Source of the DNA: Agrobacterium fabrum str. C58
Lineage (GTDB): Bacteria > Pseudomonadota > Alphaproteobacteria > Rhizobiales > Rhizobiaceae
NCBI RefSeq assembly: GCF_000092025.1
Contig: NC_003062.2
Span: 2,706,001 to 2,770,000 of the forward strand
Length of the DNA stretch: 64,000 bases
Direction of reading: 5' to 3'
The translations under genes and the position numbers were made by a program. Under the pieces are notes generated by a model. It was not told the origin of the DNA. It did no database searches and worked only from the letters and a program-made list of their open reading frames with translations. Shown here piece by piece: positions 45,305 through 55,963 of the stretch. The stretch's first letter is position 1; every line of letters begins with the position of its first letter.

Positions 45305-48300
45305 TTACTTCTTCAGCTGCTCCTTGAGCGCAGCGAGCTTTGCGAAGGGCGAATCCGGATCCATCGGCTTCTCCTTGCGCGGTGGCTTGGCTTCGAAGCG
45401 CTGCTGACCCTGCGTTTTTCCGCCACGGTCGTTGCGCTCCGGCCGGTCCTTGCGCTCCCCGCGATCATTGTTGCGGTTGTTTCCGCGATCGGGGCGACCG
45501 CCGTCACGCTTGCGCTCGCCATCGCTACCGCGATTGGCTGCTTCGCGATTCGCACCGTCGCGATTATTGTCGCGGTTTGCACCGTCACGATTGTCGCGAC
45601 GGCCTTCGCCGCGACGCTCGCCCTGCTCGCGTGCGCCGTCACGAGCCTGACCGCGATGGCCGGGACGACGGTTTTCGCCGCGCTGATTTTCGTTGCGACC
45701 ACCCGGACGCCACAGAAGAACAGGCTTCGGCTCCGAAAGCTCAGCGCCTTCGGCAGACGCGGCCTCACCTGCGGCAACCTCTTCACCGACGGCTTCCGCG
45801 ACAGGTGCCTCGGAAGCGTCGCCTTCAGCAACAACCGCCGTTTCGGTTTCCTGTTGTTCGGAAGCCGGCTCGTCCTGTTCGGTCTCAGCGTTTTCCTCTT
45901 CGCCCGTCACCGCTTCTGCGGCAACAGGAGCGGCAGCACCGGCCTGGCTGGCGAGGAAGGCCTGCGCCTCTTCCGCCGTAACCTGATCAGCTCGGTAACC
46001 GAGGCCCTTGAGGATTTCTTCCATGTCGTCGAGCGTTGCACCGAGGATGGAAAGCATGGCGGTCGTCGTCGTGAAACGGCGGCCATCATAAGCGCCTTCC
46101 GGGCGCGGCTGCTGACCGGGCTTCCACTGCAGCAGTGGACGGATCAGATCGGCCAGACGCTCCAGAATGTCGATACGCACGGCGCGCTTTCCGAGGAAAC
46201 GGAAACCGGCGAGCTTGTAGAACATCCGCTCGAAGCTCGCATCCGTCACGACCGAGGTGCGGCCGGCGGCCAGCACCGGAATGAGATCGCCGTAACCCGG
46301 CTTGCCAAGACCATCGTTCTTCAGCGCCCAGAGCAGCGTCACGAGCTCCGCCGGAGCGGGCTTCAGAAGCGCGGGCAGGAAGACATGATAAGCGCCAAAA
46401 CGCACGCCGTAGCGGCGCATGGAGGCGCGCGCATCCTGATCCAGCGACTTCACGTCTTCGGTGACGTCGCGGCGGAACAGCACGCCCAGATTTTCGACCA
46501 GCTGGAACGCCAGTCCCTTTGCGAGACCCTGAAGGTCTTCGGCGCGCGAAATATCGTCGAGCGGCTTCAGCACGGTCGCAATCTGATGATTGACGAAACG
46601 TTCGACGCGCGCCAGCGCATGATCGCGGGCATTGCCGCTCAACTGCTCGTCGGCCAGCAGGATTACCCGCGGCTTCATGATGTTATCGCCTGCCGCGAGG
46701 CGGGCAACCGGTTCGCCAAGCCAGCGAACCAGACCATCGGAACTCAAAGCGAGATCGCCGTTGCCGCTGGCATGCAGACGCGCAGCGCGCGCCTCATACT
46801 CGAGCGCCAGCGCCTTCTGCGACGCAGCCTGCACGGCCTTCTGATCCGGCCCTTCCATTCCCGATACCGGCGTGAACCGGAATCCGGCCAATTGGCCGAC
46901 GTGATGTCCTTCTACGAAGACATCACCATTTACACTGATTTCAGCTTCAAGCATCGCATTCTCTCTCAGGCGCCTCATGAGCACAGATGTCCTGCGATCA
47001 ACAAAGCGTTTCGTCAACCTTTCATGTAGCGCATCGGACAATCGATCCTCGATTTCCCGCGTCTTTTCTTGCCAGTGTGTCGGATCGGCAAGCCATCCTG
47101 GGCGGTTCGATACATAAGTCCATGTTCTGATCTGCGCAATCCTTGCAGACAAGGTATCGATCTCTCCATCTGTTCGGTCAGCACGGCGCACCTGTTCGGC
47201 CATGAAATCTTCGTTCACGGTCCCGCGTTTGACCAGATCGAAATAGAGCGTGGAGATCAGATCGGCATGCTGTGCGGGGGCGATGCGGCGATAATCGGGC
47301 AGCGCGCAGGCCTCCCAGAGTTTTTCCACCCGCGCATCCGTTGTCGTTACGTCGATGATCTCAGGATAACGCGACAGATATTCCAGCGCCTGCTGGTCGA
47401 TCGCCGGCAGGGCGCGCGAAAGCCCCTGGATCGTCGGCGCGGCATCAAGGCTCAGGCGCAGATTGGCAATGGAGGAAAAATCGAAGTTTTTCGTCCGCCA
47501 CTGCAGCACCTTCACCGCATCAAACTGATGGGTTTCGATCCGCTCGACCAATTCGTCATCGAACGGATCGACACGCCCCGTCACACCGAATGTGCCATCG
47601 CGAAGATGACGGCCGGCGCGGCCGGCAATCTGGCCGATTTCACCCGGATTGAGGTTGCGGAACTGGTAACCGTCGAATTTGCGGTCCTGCGCGAAGGCGA
47701 CGTGATCGACATCGAGGTTGAGACCCATGCCGATGGCATCCGTCGCGACAAGATATTCCACATCGCCCGACTGGTAGAGCCCCACCTGCGCATTGCGCGT
47801 GCGCGGCGAAAGCGCACCCATTACAACGGCGGCGCCACCGCGCTGGCGCCGCACCAACTCGGCAATGGCATAGACCTCTTCCGCCGAAAAGGCGACGATC
47901 GCCGTACGTTGTGGCAGGCGGGTTATCTTCTTCTGGCCCGCATAAAAAAGCTGCGACAGGCGCGGCCGCTCGACCACGGTTATTCCCGGCAGCAGCTTTT
48001 CGAGGATCGGGCGCATCGTGCCGGCACCCAGAAGCAGCGTTTCCTCCCGCCCGCGCAGATGCAGCACCCGGTCGGTGAAGATATGGCCACGCTCAAGATC
48101 GCCGGCCAGCTGCACCTCGTCGATCGCGACGAAGGCGGCGGTCGTCTCGCGCGGCATGGCTTCCACGGTGCAGACGGAATATTTGGCTTTGGGCGGTGAG
48201 ATTTTTTCTTCGCCGGTTATCAGCGCCACATTCGGCGCCCCCACCTTTTCAACCAGACGGGTATAGACCTCCCGCGCCAGAAGGCGCAGTGGGAGGCCGA

Positions 48301-48418
48301 TGACACCGTTGCCATGCGCCACCATTCGCTCGATCGCGTAATGGGTCTTGCCGGTATTGGTGGGGCCGAGAACGGCCGTGACACCGCGGCCGCTCAGGAT
48401 CATGGGGCGAAAATTCAA
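45305..48418 (-). CDS. SUV3-like DEAD/H-box RNA helicase with long disordered tail
   Basis: A 1037-residue SF2 helicase. Motif I is GPTNTGKTHYA near residue 18, motif II is AIDEVQLAGD near 97, and the C-terminal core has ATDAIGMGLNLDVDH and QIAGRAGRH. The family is related to mitochondrial SUV3, a 3'-5' RNA helicase of the degradosome. From about residue 810 the sequence turns acidic and Ala/Glu-rich, then ends in roughly 150 residues of Arg/Gly/Asn/Asp repeats (NRDGANRDNNRDGANREAAN), a predicted disordered RNA-binding tail. It heads an operon with the S4 protein and fdxA. Confidence 0.9.
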   Translation of the reverse strand: MNFRPMILSGRGVTAVLGPTNTGKTHYAIERMVAHGNGVIGLPLRLLAREVYTRLVEKVGAPNVALITGEEKISPPKAKYSVCTVEAMPRETTAAFVAIDEVQLAGDLERGHIFTDRVLHLRGREETLLLGAGTMRPILEKLLPGITVVERPRLSQLFYAGQKKITRLPQRTAIVAFSAEEVYAIAELVRRQRGGAAVVMGALSPRTRNAQVGLYQSGDVEYLVATDAIGMGLNLDVDHVAFAQDRKFDGYQFRNLNPGEIGQIAGRAGRHLRDGTFGVTGRVDPFDDELVERIETHQFDAVKVLQWRTKNFDFSSIANLRLSLDAAPTIQGLSRALPAIDQQALEYLSRYPEIIDVTTTDARVEKLWEACALPDYRRIAPAQHADLISTLYFDLVKRGTVNEDFMAEQVRRADRTDGEIDTLSARIAQIRTWTYVSNRPGWLADPTHWQEKTREIEDRLSDALHERLTKRFVDRRTSVLMRRLRENAMLEAEISVNGDVFVEGHHVGQLAGFRFTPVSGMEGPDQKAVQAASQKALALEYEARAARLHASGNGDLALSSDGLVRWLGEPVARLAAGDNIMKPRVILLADEQLSGNARDHALARVERFVNHQIATVLKPLDDISRAEDLQGLAKGLAFQLVENLGVLFRRDVTEDVKSLDQDARASMRRYGVRFGAYHVFLPALLKPAPAELVTLLWALKNDGLGKPGYGDLIPVLAAGRTSVVTDASFERMFYKLAGFRFLGKRAVRIDILERLADLIRPLLQWKPGQQPRPEGAYDGRRFTTTTAMLSILGATLDDMEEILKGLGYRADQVTAEEAQAFLASQAGAAAPVAAEAVTGEEENAETEQDEPASEQQETETAVVAEGDASEAPVAEAVGEEVAAGEAASAEGAELSEPKPVLLWRPGGRNENQRGENRRPGHRGQARDGAREQGERRGEGRRDNRDGANRDNNRDGANREAANRGSDGERKRDGGRPDRGNNRNNDRGERKDRPERNDRGGKTQGQQRFEAKPPRKEKPMDPDSPFAKLAALKEQLKK

Positions 48419-48851
48419 CGTAGCATCCGCGAATCGACTTCATCTGCTTGCCGTGCCGCCCGGCATCACCGGATGCGGGCCGCACCCACCACACATGGCA
48501 ATGCGCGCCGACAAAGGCAATAGGCCTCATCCGCAAAGTAGCGGAGGAGGGCTTCTCTGGTGAATTATCCGTTCAGATTCAGCGACTTGATGGTTCAAAA
48601 AGAATCCGGCGAAGATGGAATCGATTCGGTTGCGGAACAGTCTGCGAACGAATCGAATACGAATCGCTGACTCGCCCTGATTCCGTTTTTGTTCTCCGCA
48701 ATATCTGGTTGGAAAATTGATGCCCCATACCAGATTGTGAATCCGGGTAAGTCCTTGCCCGGATTCAGCTTTCCATTCCCGGAAAATACCGTAGTGGCCT
48801 GTCAAGCGACGATTGCGGGTGGCGCTATTCACCCTTAGCGAAGGGTCCCAG
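48419..48851. other. Intergenic region between helicase and FAD monooxygenase
   Basis: These 433 bases hold the helicase promoter and a near-perfect inverted repeat at 48739-48766. The short frames here lack ribosome binding sites and are not convincing genes. Confidence 0.55.
48739..48766. repeat. Tight thirteen-bp inverted repeat
   Basis: GAATCCGGGTAAG and CTTGCCCGGATTC are inverted copies with one mismatch, only two bases apart. No T-run follows on either strand, so it is not a standard terminator. It could be a protein-binding palindrome or a remnant of an intergenic repeat. Confidence 0.6.
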
Positions 48852-50066
48852 TCAAAGCGCCTCGCCGGCAAGAAGGCGCGGCGCATTTGCATCCGTCGTA
48901 CCGGCGGCCTGACCGATGAAATAGGACTTGAGACCCGGCAACCGATCGACCACTCCCAGACCGAAATCGCGCATGACGCGGATGGGGCCGACATCGTTGG
49001 AGAAAAGCCGGTTCAGCACATCCGTCGTCACACCCATCCGCAACGTGTCGAAACGCCGCCAGGACTGATACCGCTCGAGAACGTTGAGAGAGCCGATATC
49101 GAGGCCGAGACGGTCGGCCTCGACCACGGTTTCGGCAAGCGCCGCCACATCCTTGAAGCCGAGATTGAGGCCCTGTCCGGAAATCGGATGAATGCCGTGC
49201 GCCGCGTCACCTGCAAGCGCAAACCGCGGCGCGACGAAGGAGCGCGCCAGCGTCAGGCCCAGCGGAAAGGCGCGTCGCGGACCGACCGGACGGACGGGCC
49301 CGAGCTTGTGGCCGAACCGGCGCTCCAGCTCTTCCTCGAAGACAAGATCGTCGGAAGCGACCAGCCTGACGGCATCAGCGGTGCGCTCGGTCCAGACAAG
49401 CGAGGAGCGGTTTCCCTTCAACGGCAGGACGGCAAAGGGGCCGGAGGGCAGGAAATGCTCTTCCGCGCAGCCCTCATGCGGCCGTTCGTGCTCGACGGTC
49501 GTGACGATACCGGACTGGTCATAGGCCCAATGCACCGTCTTGATACCGGCCATATCCCGCAGAGCCGAGCGAACACCGTCGCAGGCAATGAGCAACCGCG
49601 CTTCCAGCGATGTACCGTCGGAAAGGGTGATCGCTGTCGATTGCGGCCCCGCAGTAAAACCGGAAACACTGATACCATGGCGGATTTTAATGCCAATACG
49701 CTCGCAAAGGCCACGCAGTGCACTCACCATCGCAACATTGGGCACCATATGGGCAAAAGGCCTGCCCTCCTCCACAGCGCCGTCAAAGGTCAGAAAGACA
49801 GGGCGGACGGGATCAGCGGTCTTCGAATCGGTGACGACCATCTTGTGGATCGGCTGCGCCTCAGGCTCGATCTCGTTCCATATGCCGAAAACATCGAGCA
49901 TGCGCGTGGCCGCCGCAATGACGGCGGAAGCCCGGACATCCTTTTTCCAGACATCATCAGGGGCGGCTTCAATCACCTGTACATTGAGGTGCGGAGCCGC
50001 CTGCTTGATCGCAACAGCAGCGGAAAGACCCACATATCCGCCACCTGCAACTACCACGTCGAGCAT
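48852..50066 (-). CDS. UbiH/UbiF/COQ6-family FAD monooxygenase
   Basis: A 404-residue flavoprotein monooxygenase. FAD motif is VVVAGGGYVGLSAAVAIKQ, the second motif is IACDGVRSALRD and the third GDAAHGIHPISGQGLNLGFKD. This family hydroxylates the ubiquinone ring. The ATG at 50066 (MLDVVVAGGG) has AGGAG eight bases upstream; the longer frame from 50117 does not. Which ring position it hydroxylates cannot be read off the sequence. Confidence 0.87.
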   Translation of the reverse strand: MLDVVVAGGGYVGLSAAVAIKQAAPHLNVQVIEAAPDDVWKKDVRASAVIAAATRMLDVFGIWNEIEPEAQPIHKMVVTDSKTADPVRPVFLTFDGAVEEGRPFAHMVPNVAMVSALRGLCERIGIKIRHGISVSGFTAGPQSTAITLSDGTSLEARLLIACDGVRSALRDMAGIKTVHWAYDQSGIVTTVEHERPHEGCAEEHFLPSGPFAVLPLKGNRSSLVWTERTADAVRLVASDDLVFEEELERRFGHKLGPVRPVGPRRAFPLGLTLARSFVAPRFALAGDAAHGIHPISGQGLNLGFKDVAALAETVVEADRLGLDIGSLNVLERYQSWRRFDTLRMGVTTDVLNRLFSNDVGPIRVMRDFGLGVVDRLPGLKSYFIGQAAGTTDANAPRLLAGEAL

Positions 50067-50152
50067 CGCGCTTCTCCTCAAATCTTGTGCACACATCATC
50101 GGCACACTATAGACCATGTGACGTCTTCCTACAGCCGGAGCAGGCCGAAAAA

Positions 50153-51037
50153 ATGTCGCATCCTTCGCAAACGTCAGACCCGATGGTCAATCTCATTGCC
50201 ACGCTCGATCTCGAGAAGCTGGAAGAGAACCTCTATCGGGGCGAAAGCCCGCAGATCGGCTGGCAGCGGGTTTTTGGCGGCCAGGTCATCGCACAGGCCC
50301 TGATTGCCGCGCAAAGAACCGTGGATGACGACCGTTTCGTGCATTCGCTGCATGCTTATTTCATGCGCCCCGGCGATCCGCTGGTGCCTATCGTCTACCA
50401 GGTGGAGCGCATCCGCGACGGCGCAAGCTTCTGCACCCGCCGCGTGGTCGCCATCCAGCACGGCAAGGCGATTTTTTCCATGTCGGCGTCATTTCAGATC
50501 TTGGAGGACGGCTTCGACCATCAGATCAAGATGCCTGATGTGACGCCGCCTGAAAAACTGATGAGCGAGGAGCAGATGCAGGCGGCCTTCCTCGCCAAGG
50601 CGCCCGCATCGATCCGTAAATACTGGAGCAACAAGCGGCCGATCGAGATAAGGCCGGTTTCGCTGACCCATTACATCTCGAAGGAAAAGCTGGAGCCGCA
50701 GCAGGATATCTGGGTTCGCGCCGTCGGCGAGGTGCCTGCTGATCCGCGTCTGCAATCGGCCATTCTCGCCTACCTCTCGGACATGACGCTGCTCGACACC
50801 TCGCTTTATGCCCATGGAACGACGATCTTCGATCCATCCATTCAGGTGGCGAGTCTCGACCACGCCATGTGGTTCCACCGCCCCTGCCGGCTGGATGACT
50901 GGCTGCTCTACACCCAGGACAGCCCCAGCGCGTCCGGCGCACGGGGGCTCACCCGTGGCAATATTTTCACCAGGCAGGGTGAACTCGTCGCCTCCGTTGC
51001 GCAGGAGGGTTTGATCCGCAAAAGGGCAAATGATTAA
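50153..51037 (+). CDS. tesB: Acyl-CoA thioesterase II (TesB)
   Basis: A 294-residue double-hotdog thioesterase that hydrolyses medium- and long-chain acyl-CoA. Key segments are GWQRVFGGQVIAQALIAAQ, LHAYFMRPGDP and SLDHAMWFHRPCRLDDWLLY, which carries the catalytic aspartate, with the C-terminal GLTRGNIFTRQGELVASVAQEGLIR. The ATG at 50153 (MSHPSQTSD) is the natural start; the frame runs back to 50087. It is divergent from the monooxygenase gene. Confidence 0.93.
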   Translation: MSHPSQTSDPMVNLIATLDLEKLEENLYRGESPQIGWQRVFGGQVIAQALIAAQRTVDDDRFVHSLHAYFMRPGDPLVPIVYQVERIRDGASFCTRRVVAIQHGKAIFSMSASFQILEDGFDHQIKMPDVTPPEKLMSEEQMQAAFLAKAPASIRKYWSNKRPIEIRPVSLTHYISKEKLEPQQDIWVRAVGEVPADPRLQSAILAYLSDMTLLDTSLYAHGTTIFDPSIQVASLDHAMWFHRPCRLDDWLLYTQDSPSASGARGLTRGNIFTRQGELVASVAQEGLIRKRAND

Positions 51038-51042
51038 ATAAT

Positions 51043-51083
51043 ACGCTTTTTTAAAAAATCGCACATTTTATAGACGCTTTTTT
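51043..51083. repeat. Ten-bp direct repeat downstream of tesB
   Basis: ACGCTTTTTT occurs at 51043-51052 and again at 51074-51083, with AAAAAATCGC between them making a partial palindrome with the first copy. The role is unknown. Confidence 0.4.
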
Positions 51084-51104
51084 GGGCGACAAATGCCCCT
51101 TTTT
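51084..51104 (+). terminator. Weak terminator-like hairpin after tesB
   Basis: Short stem GGGC / GCCC with a seven-base loop followed by CTTTTT, 46 bases past the tesB stop. Weak by stem length, but it is the only candidate in this gap. Confidence 0.4.
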
Positions 51105-51160
51105 CAGACGCCCGTCATATAATCTTTATATTTCAATAAATTACGCCCCTGTACCAAAAC

Positions 51161-51176
51161 TGGCACGCCCTTTGAA
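51161..51176 (+). promoter_or_regulatory. Sigma-54 promoter of glnK-amtB
   Basis: TGGCACG, four bases, then TTGA matches the -24/-12 consensus TGGCACG-N4-TTGC with one change. It lies 87 bases before the glnK start, the expected setting for NtrC activation under nitrogen limitation. I did not find a clear NtrC site upstream. Confidence 0.8.
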
Positions 51177-51202
51177 TGTATGTCCGCAGTCGCTGTTACT
51201 GA

Positions 51203-51601
<399 letters not shown>

Positions 51602-51630
51602 AGCACGGCTGACAGGGGAGTTTTCCAACT

Positions 51631-52980
51631 ATGCAACTCAACAAGTTTTTGACGCTCGGCAAGCTGGGCGCCGCAGCAACGGCCCTGATGGCCCCGGCCA
51701 TCGCCTTTGCCCAGGATGCAGCGCCAGCAGTAGCGGCAGCGGCTCCTGTTCCGGAAAAAGCCGATACCGCCTTCATGTATATCGCAACGATCCTCGTGCT
51801 GTTCATGATCATTCCTGGTCTGGCGCTGTTTTACGGCGGTCTGGTCCGCACCAAGAACATGCTCTCCGTTCTCATGCAGTGCACGGTCATCGGCGCAGTC
51901 ATGATGCTGGTGTGGGTCATCTACGGTTACTCCTTCGCCTTCGGCGGCGGCACCGGTCCTTATTTCGGCGGCTTCGGCAAGCTGTTCCTGTCGGGCGTTT
52001 CGCTTGACAGCACGTCTGCCACCTTCTCGCAGGGTGTCGTGATCTACGAATACACCTTCATCGCCTTCCAGATGACTTTTGCGGCCATCACGCCGGCGCT
52101 GATCATCGGTGCTTTTGCAGAACGCGTGAAGTTCTCCGCCGTTATCCTTTTCACCATCCTCTGGGCCACCTTCGTTTATTTCCCGATCGCGCACATGGTC
52201 TGGGACGCGAACGGCCTGATCTTCGGCATGGGCGCTCTCGACTTCGCCGGCGGCACCGTCGTTCACATCAATGCCGGTATCGCTGGCCTGATCGGCGCTA
52301 TCATGGTTGGCAAACGCACCGGCTTCGGCAAGGACATGATGGCTCCCCACTCCATGACGCTGACGCTGGTTGGCGCCGCCATGCTGTGGTTCGGCTGGTT
52401 CGGCTTTAACGCCGGCTCCAACCTCGAGGCATCGGGCGGTGCGGTTCTCGCAACCATGAACACCTTCCTCGCCACTGCTGCGGCCATCGTTTCCTGGTCG
52501 CTGGTTGAGAGCTTCACCCGCGGCAAGGCTTCCATGCTGGGTGCTGCTTCGGGCATGATCGCCGGCCTCGTTGCCGTCACGCCTGCTGCCGGCTCCGTCG
52601 GCCCGATGGGTGCGATCGTTCTCGGTCTCATCGTTTCGCCGATCTGCTACTTCTTCGTCTCCGTGGTGAAGAACAAGTTCGGTTATGACGATACTGCCGA
52701 CGTCTTCGGCGTCCACGGCATCGGTGGCATCATTGGCGCCCTCGGCACCGGCATCTTCACCTCGCCGCTGCTTGGCGGCACCGGCAAGGCCGATTTCTCC
52801 ATCTCCTCGCAGCTCTGGACCCAGTTCGTTGCCGTCGCCATCACCATCGTCTGGTGCGCGGTCGTTTCGGCTATCCTCTACAAGATCGTCGACGTGATCG
52901 TTGGTCTTCGGGTTCCGGTCGAAGCCGAACGCGAAGGTCTCGACCTCGCGACCCACGGCGAAGCCGCTTACCACTCCTGA
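51631..52980 (+). CDS. amtB: Ammonium transporter AmtB
   Basis: A 449-residue Amt/Rh channel with a cleaved signal peptide (to AIAFA|QDA) and eleven membrane helices. The Amt signature DFAGGTVVHINAGIAGLIGA carries the pore histidine His168-equivalent, and FGYDDTADVFGVHGIGGIIGALGTG the second pore histidine. It is 29 bases downstream of glnK in the same operon and conducts ammonium inward during nitrogen starvation. Confidence 0.96.
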   Translation: MQLNKFLTLGKLGAAATALMAPAIAFAQDAAPAVAAAAPVPEKADTAFMYIATILVLFMIIPGLALFYGGLVRTKNMLSVLMQCTVIGAVMMLVWVIYGYSFAFGGGTGPYFGGFGKLFLSGVSLDSTSATFSQGVVIYEYTFIAFQMTFAAITPALIIGAFAERVKFSAVILFTILWATFVYFPIAHMVWDANGLIFGMGALDFAGGTVVHINAGIAGLIGAIMVGKRTGFGKDMMAPHSMTLTLVGAAMLWFGWFGFNAGSNLEASGGAVLATMNTFLATAAAIVSWSLVESFTRGKASMLGAASGMIAGLVAVTPAAGSVGPMGAIVLGLIVSPICYFFVSVVKNKFGYDDTADVFGVHGIGGIIGALGTGIFTSPLLGGTGKADFSISSQLWTQFVAVAITIVWCAVVSAILYKIVDVIVGLRVPVEAEREGLDLATHGEAAYHS

Positions 52981-53020
52981 TATCAGGGAAAAGGGGTTCT
53001 CCATCCCCTCTCCCGCAAGA

Positions 53021-53045
53021 AGGCCCGCTCCGGCGGGCCTTTTTC
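53021..53045 (+). terminator. Terminator of glnK-amtB
   Basis: Eight-bp stem AGGCCCGC / GCGGGCCT with a TCCG loop, then TTTTTC, 41 bases after the amtB stop. Confidence 0.9.
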
Positions 53046-53188
53046 TTTGCCGTAAATCCGCGCTCGGCCTCAAAAAGCCGCATGGTTAACACGACATTAA
53101 CCAGCGAGCGGTTAGTTTTCCCTGTCAATCCGGGATCAGGTCACCCTGCCGGATCTTGCCGAAACCACAAAACAACGGGTTCAGGGAC

Positions 53189-55864
53189 ATGGGCAGAATG
53201 CATTCTCCGACATTCGATGGTCGTCACACGCGCTTCGTGTTGACGGCGTTTTTCGTGCGTCAGATCATGGCTCTCGCCGGTTTTGCTCTTTTGGCGACGA
53301 TTGCGCTCGGCATTGCTGCACTGGCCACATGGAATGTCGCGGATCCGAGCCTCTCTTATGCCACGGGGAACCAGCCCACCAATCTTCTGGGTTACAGCGG
53401 CGCGATCTTTGCCGATATCGTGATGCAGTTCCTCGGTCTTTCCGCAATCATTGCATTCCTGCCCATCATCGCCTGGGCGATCGCGCTCATCGCCGGCCGC
53501 AAGTTCAATCGCATACCCGCCCGCCTCGTCGCATGGGTTGCGGGCGCCATCGTCTGCGCCGCCTCTCTCGGCTGTTTTCCGGCACCCGTCACATGGCCCC
53601 TGCCGAACGGCATCGGCGGCGTCATTGGTGACATGATCCTGCGCTTCCCGGCACTTTTCATCGGCGCTTACCCCACCGGCACCATCGCCACGATACTCGG
53701 CGTCATATTCGCGGCGCCCGCTGCCTGGCTCATGCTGTTTGCCGCCGGTATCGTCGGCGGTCTGGACGACGAGCTGGAGCGGGAGGAAGCTGTGCCCGTC
53801 GCCACCAGCAAGGCCCGCGCTGCCCGTGAAGCCGAAGAGGATGATGAGGACGATGGCGAAGGCTTCTTCGCCAACATGCTCGCCTTTGGCGCTATTGCGC
53901 ATTACTGGTACATCACCCAGGCGCGCTTGCGCCGCCTGTTCGGCCTGAAGTCGAAATCGCTGCACACCGAATTCGAACATCCCTATGATTTCAACGAATA
54001 TGAATTCGGTACCCTGAACGAACCCTCTCGCCTGAAGACGGCGATCAATCGTCTCGACCAGCGCTCGGAACCCTCTTTCGAAGAACGCGCCGCCTCGCGC
54101 CGGCAAATGTCGCCTCCCTCCATTGCGCTCGATCATGACAACAACGCGGATGACGAGCCGCCTTTCGACGCGGACGGACGCCGGCTGCCGAACGGCATTC
54201 TTTCCGACGACGAATCCGACGATAAATTCACTCCCCGGCAGGCCCCGGGACGTGGACAGCCCAGAATAACCGCGCCTTCCGCCCGTCCCAAGCCAAGCGA
54301 GCGCGTGGCAAGAGAGGCCCAGGCGTCTTTCATCGCCGCCGATGGTTTTCAGCTGCCCACCGTCCATCTTCTGGCCGAACCGAAGAATGTCGTGCGCGAC
54401 AACACGCTCAGCGAAGAAGTGCTCGAACAGAATGCCCGCCTTCTGGAAGGCGTCCTCGAGGATTTCGGCGTCAAGGGTGAGATCATCCACGTCCGCCCCG
54501 GCCCGGTGGTGACACTTTACGAACTGGAGCCCGCGCCCGGCATCAAGTCTTCACGCGTCATCGGCCTTGCAGACGATATTGCCCGCTCCATGAGCGCGAT
54601 CGCCGCCCGCGTCGCCGTCGTTCCCGGCCGCAATGCCATCGGCATCGAACTGCCGAACCAGACGCGTGAGACCGTGTTCCTGCGGGAACTGGTCGGCAGC
54701 CGCGATTTCGAAAACAGCAAGGCCAAGCTCGCCATGGCGCTCGGCAAGACCATCGGTGGCGAACCTGTGATCGCCGATCTCGCCAAGATGCCGCATCTTC
54801 TGGTCGCCGGCACCACGGGTTCGGGCAAGTCCGTCGCCATCAACACGATGATCCTGTCGCTTATTTACCGCATGTCGCCGGAACAGTGCCGCCTGATCAT
54901 GATCGACCCGAAAATGCTGGAACTGTCGATTTATGACGGCATTCCGCATCTGCTTTCCCCCGTTGTCACCGATCCGAAAAAGGCCGTTGTGGCCCTGAAA
55001 TGGACCGTGCGCGAGATGGAAGAGCGCTACAAGAAGATGTCGAAGATCGGCGTGCGCAACATTGACGGCTTCAACAGCCGCGTGCAGCAGGCGCTGGACA
55101 AGGGCGAAATCCTCACCCGCACCGTGCAGACCGGCTTCGACCGCCAGACCGGCGAAGCGATGTACGAGACGGAAGAATTCGATCTGAAGCCCCTGCCCTA
55201 TATCGTCGTCATCATCGACGAAATGGCCGACCTGATGATGGTGGCCGGCAAGGACATTGAAGGCGCGGTGCAGCGCCTGGCGCAGATGGCGCGTGCCGCC
55301 GGCATCCACGTCATCATGGCCACCCAGCGCCCGTCCGTCGACGTCATCACCGGCACGATCAAGGCCAACTTCCCGACCCGTATCTCGTTCCAGGTCACCT
55401 CGAAGATCGACAGCCGCACGATCCTTGGCGAGCAGGGCGCCGAACAGCTGCTCGGCATGGGTGACATGCTCTATATGGCGGGCGGCGGACGCATCCAGCG
55501 CGTGCACGGTCCCTTCGTGTCCGACAATGAAGTTGAAGAAATCGTCGCCTACCTGAAGACGCAAGGGTCGCCGGAATATCTGGAAGCGATCACCGAAGAA
55601 GAAGACGAAGACGGCGCTGGCAGCGGTCCGGCTGGCGCTGGCAACTTCTCCGATTCCGAAGACCCCTACGATCAGGCCGTGGCCGTCGTTCTTCGCGATG
55701 GAAAAGCCTCCACGTCCTATGTGCAGCGCCGTCTCGGCATCGGTTACAACCGCGCCGCATCGCTAATCGAGCGCATGGAGCAGGAGGGCATTATCGGCCC
55801 CGCCAACCATGCCGGAAAACGCGAAATTCTCGTACCGACAGAAGCAGACATCATCGAGCGATAA
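53189..55864 (+). CDS. ftsK: FtsK/SpoIIIE DNA translocase
   Basis: An 891-residue septal DNA pump. Four membrane helices span residues about 20-205, then a long acidic and Pro/Arg-rich linker to about 380. The motor has Walker A GTTGSGKS near 541, Walker [14 protein letters not shown] and the [13 protein letters not shown] stretch. The C-terminal gamma winged helix ([28 protein letters not shown]) reads KOPS sequences. The ATG at 53189 gives the usual size; a TTG at 53156 adds 11 residues. It aligns chromosomes for dif resolution at division. lolA follows. Confidence 0.94.
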   Translation: MGRMHSPTFDGRHTRFVLTAFFVRQIMALAGFALLATIALGIAALATWNVADPSLSYATGNQPTNLLGYSGAIFADIVMQFLGLSAIIAFLPIIAWAIALIAGRKFNRIPARLVAWVAGAIVCAASLGCFPAPVTWPLPNGIGGVIGDMILRFPALFIGAYPTGTIATILGVIFAAPAAWLMLFAAGIVGGLDDELEREEAVPVATSKARAAREAEEDDEDDGEGFFANMLAFGAIAHYWYITQARLRRLFGLKSKSLHTEFEHPYDFNEYEFGTLNEPSRLKTAINRLDQRSEPSFEERAASRRQMSPPSIALDHDNNADDEPPFDADGRRLPNGILSDDESDDKFTPRQAPGRGQPRITAPSARPKPSERVAREAQASFIAADGFQLPTVHLLAEPKNVVRDNTLSEEVLEQNARLLEGVLEDFGVKGEIIHVRPGPVVTLYELEPAPGIKSSRVIGLADDIARSMSAIAARVAVVPGRNAIGIELPNQTRETVFLRELVGSRDFENSKAKLAMALGKTIGGEPVIADLAKMPHLLVAGTTGSGKSVAINTMILSLIYRMSPEQCRLIMIDPKMLELSIYDGIPHLLSPVVTDPKKAVVALKWTVREMEERYKKMSKIGVRNIDGFNSRVQQALDKGEILTRTVQTGFDRQTGEAMYETEEFDLKPLPYIVVIIDEMADLMMVAGKDIEGAVQRLAQMARAAGIHVIMATQRPSVDVITGTIKANFPTRISFQVTSKIDSRTILGEQGAEQLLGMGDMLYMAGGGRIQRVHGPFVSDNEVEEIVAYLKTQGSPEYLEAITEEEDEDGAGSGPAGAGNFSDSEDPYDQAVAVVLRDGKASTSYVQRRLGIGYNRAASLIERMEQEGIIGPANHAGKREILVPTEADIIER

Positions 55865-55963
55865 ATCCGCAACCAAGCGGGGCTGCGAAGCGTTACTACA
55901 CGCTTTCACGTCATGAAGCCGCCGCCTTTTATGCGGACAATCGCTGCGATGAAGGAGAACAGA

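Noticed and set aside
45305..45800. Repetitive NRDGANRDNNRD-coding DNA as a possible tandem repeat or CRISPR
   Set aside because: It is in frame within the helicase tail, and the repeats are degenerate codon repeats without spacers.
48448..48720. 90-codon frame upstream of the helicase gene
   Set aside because: No ribosome binding site, odd composition and partial overlap with the probable promoter.
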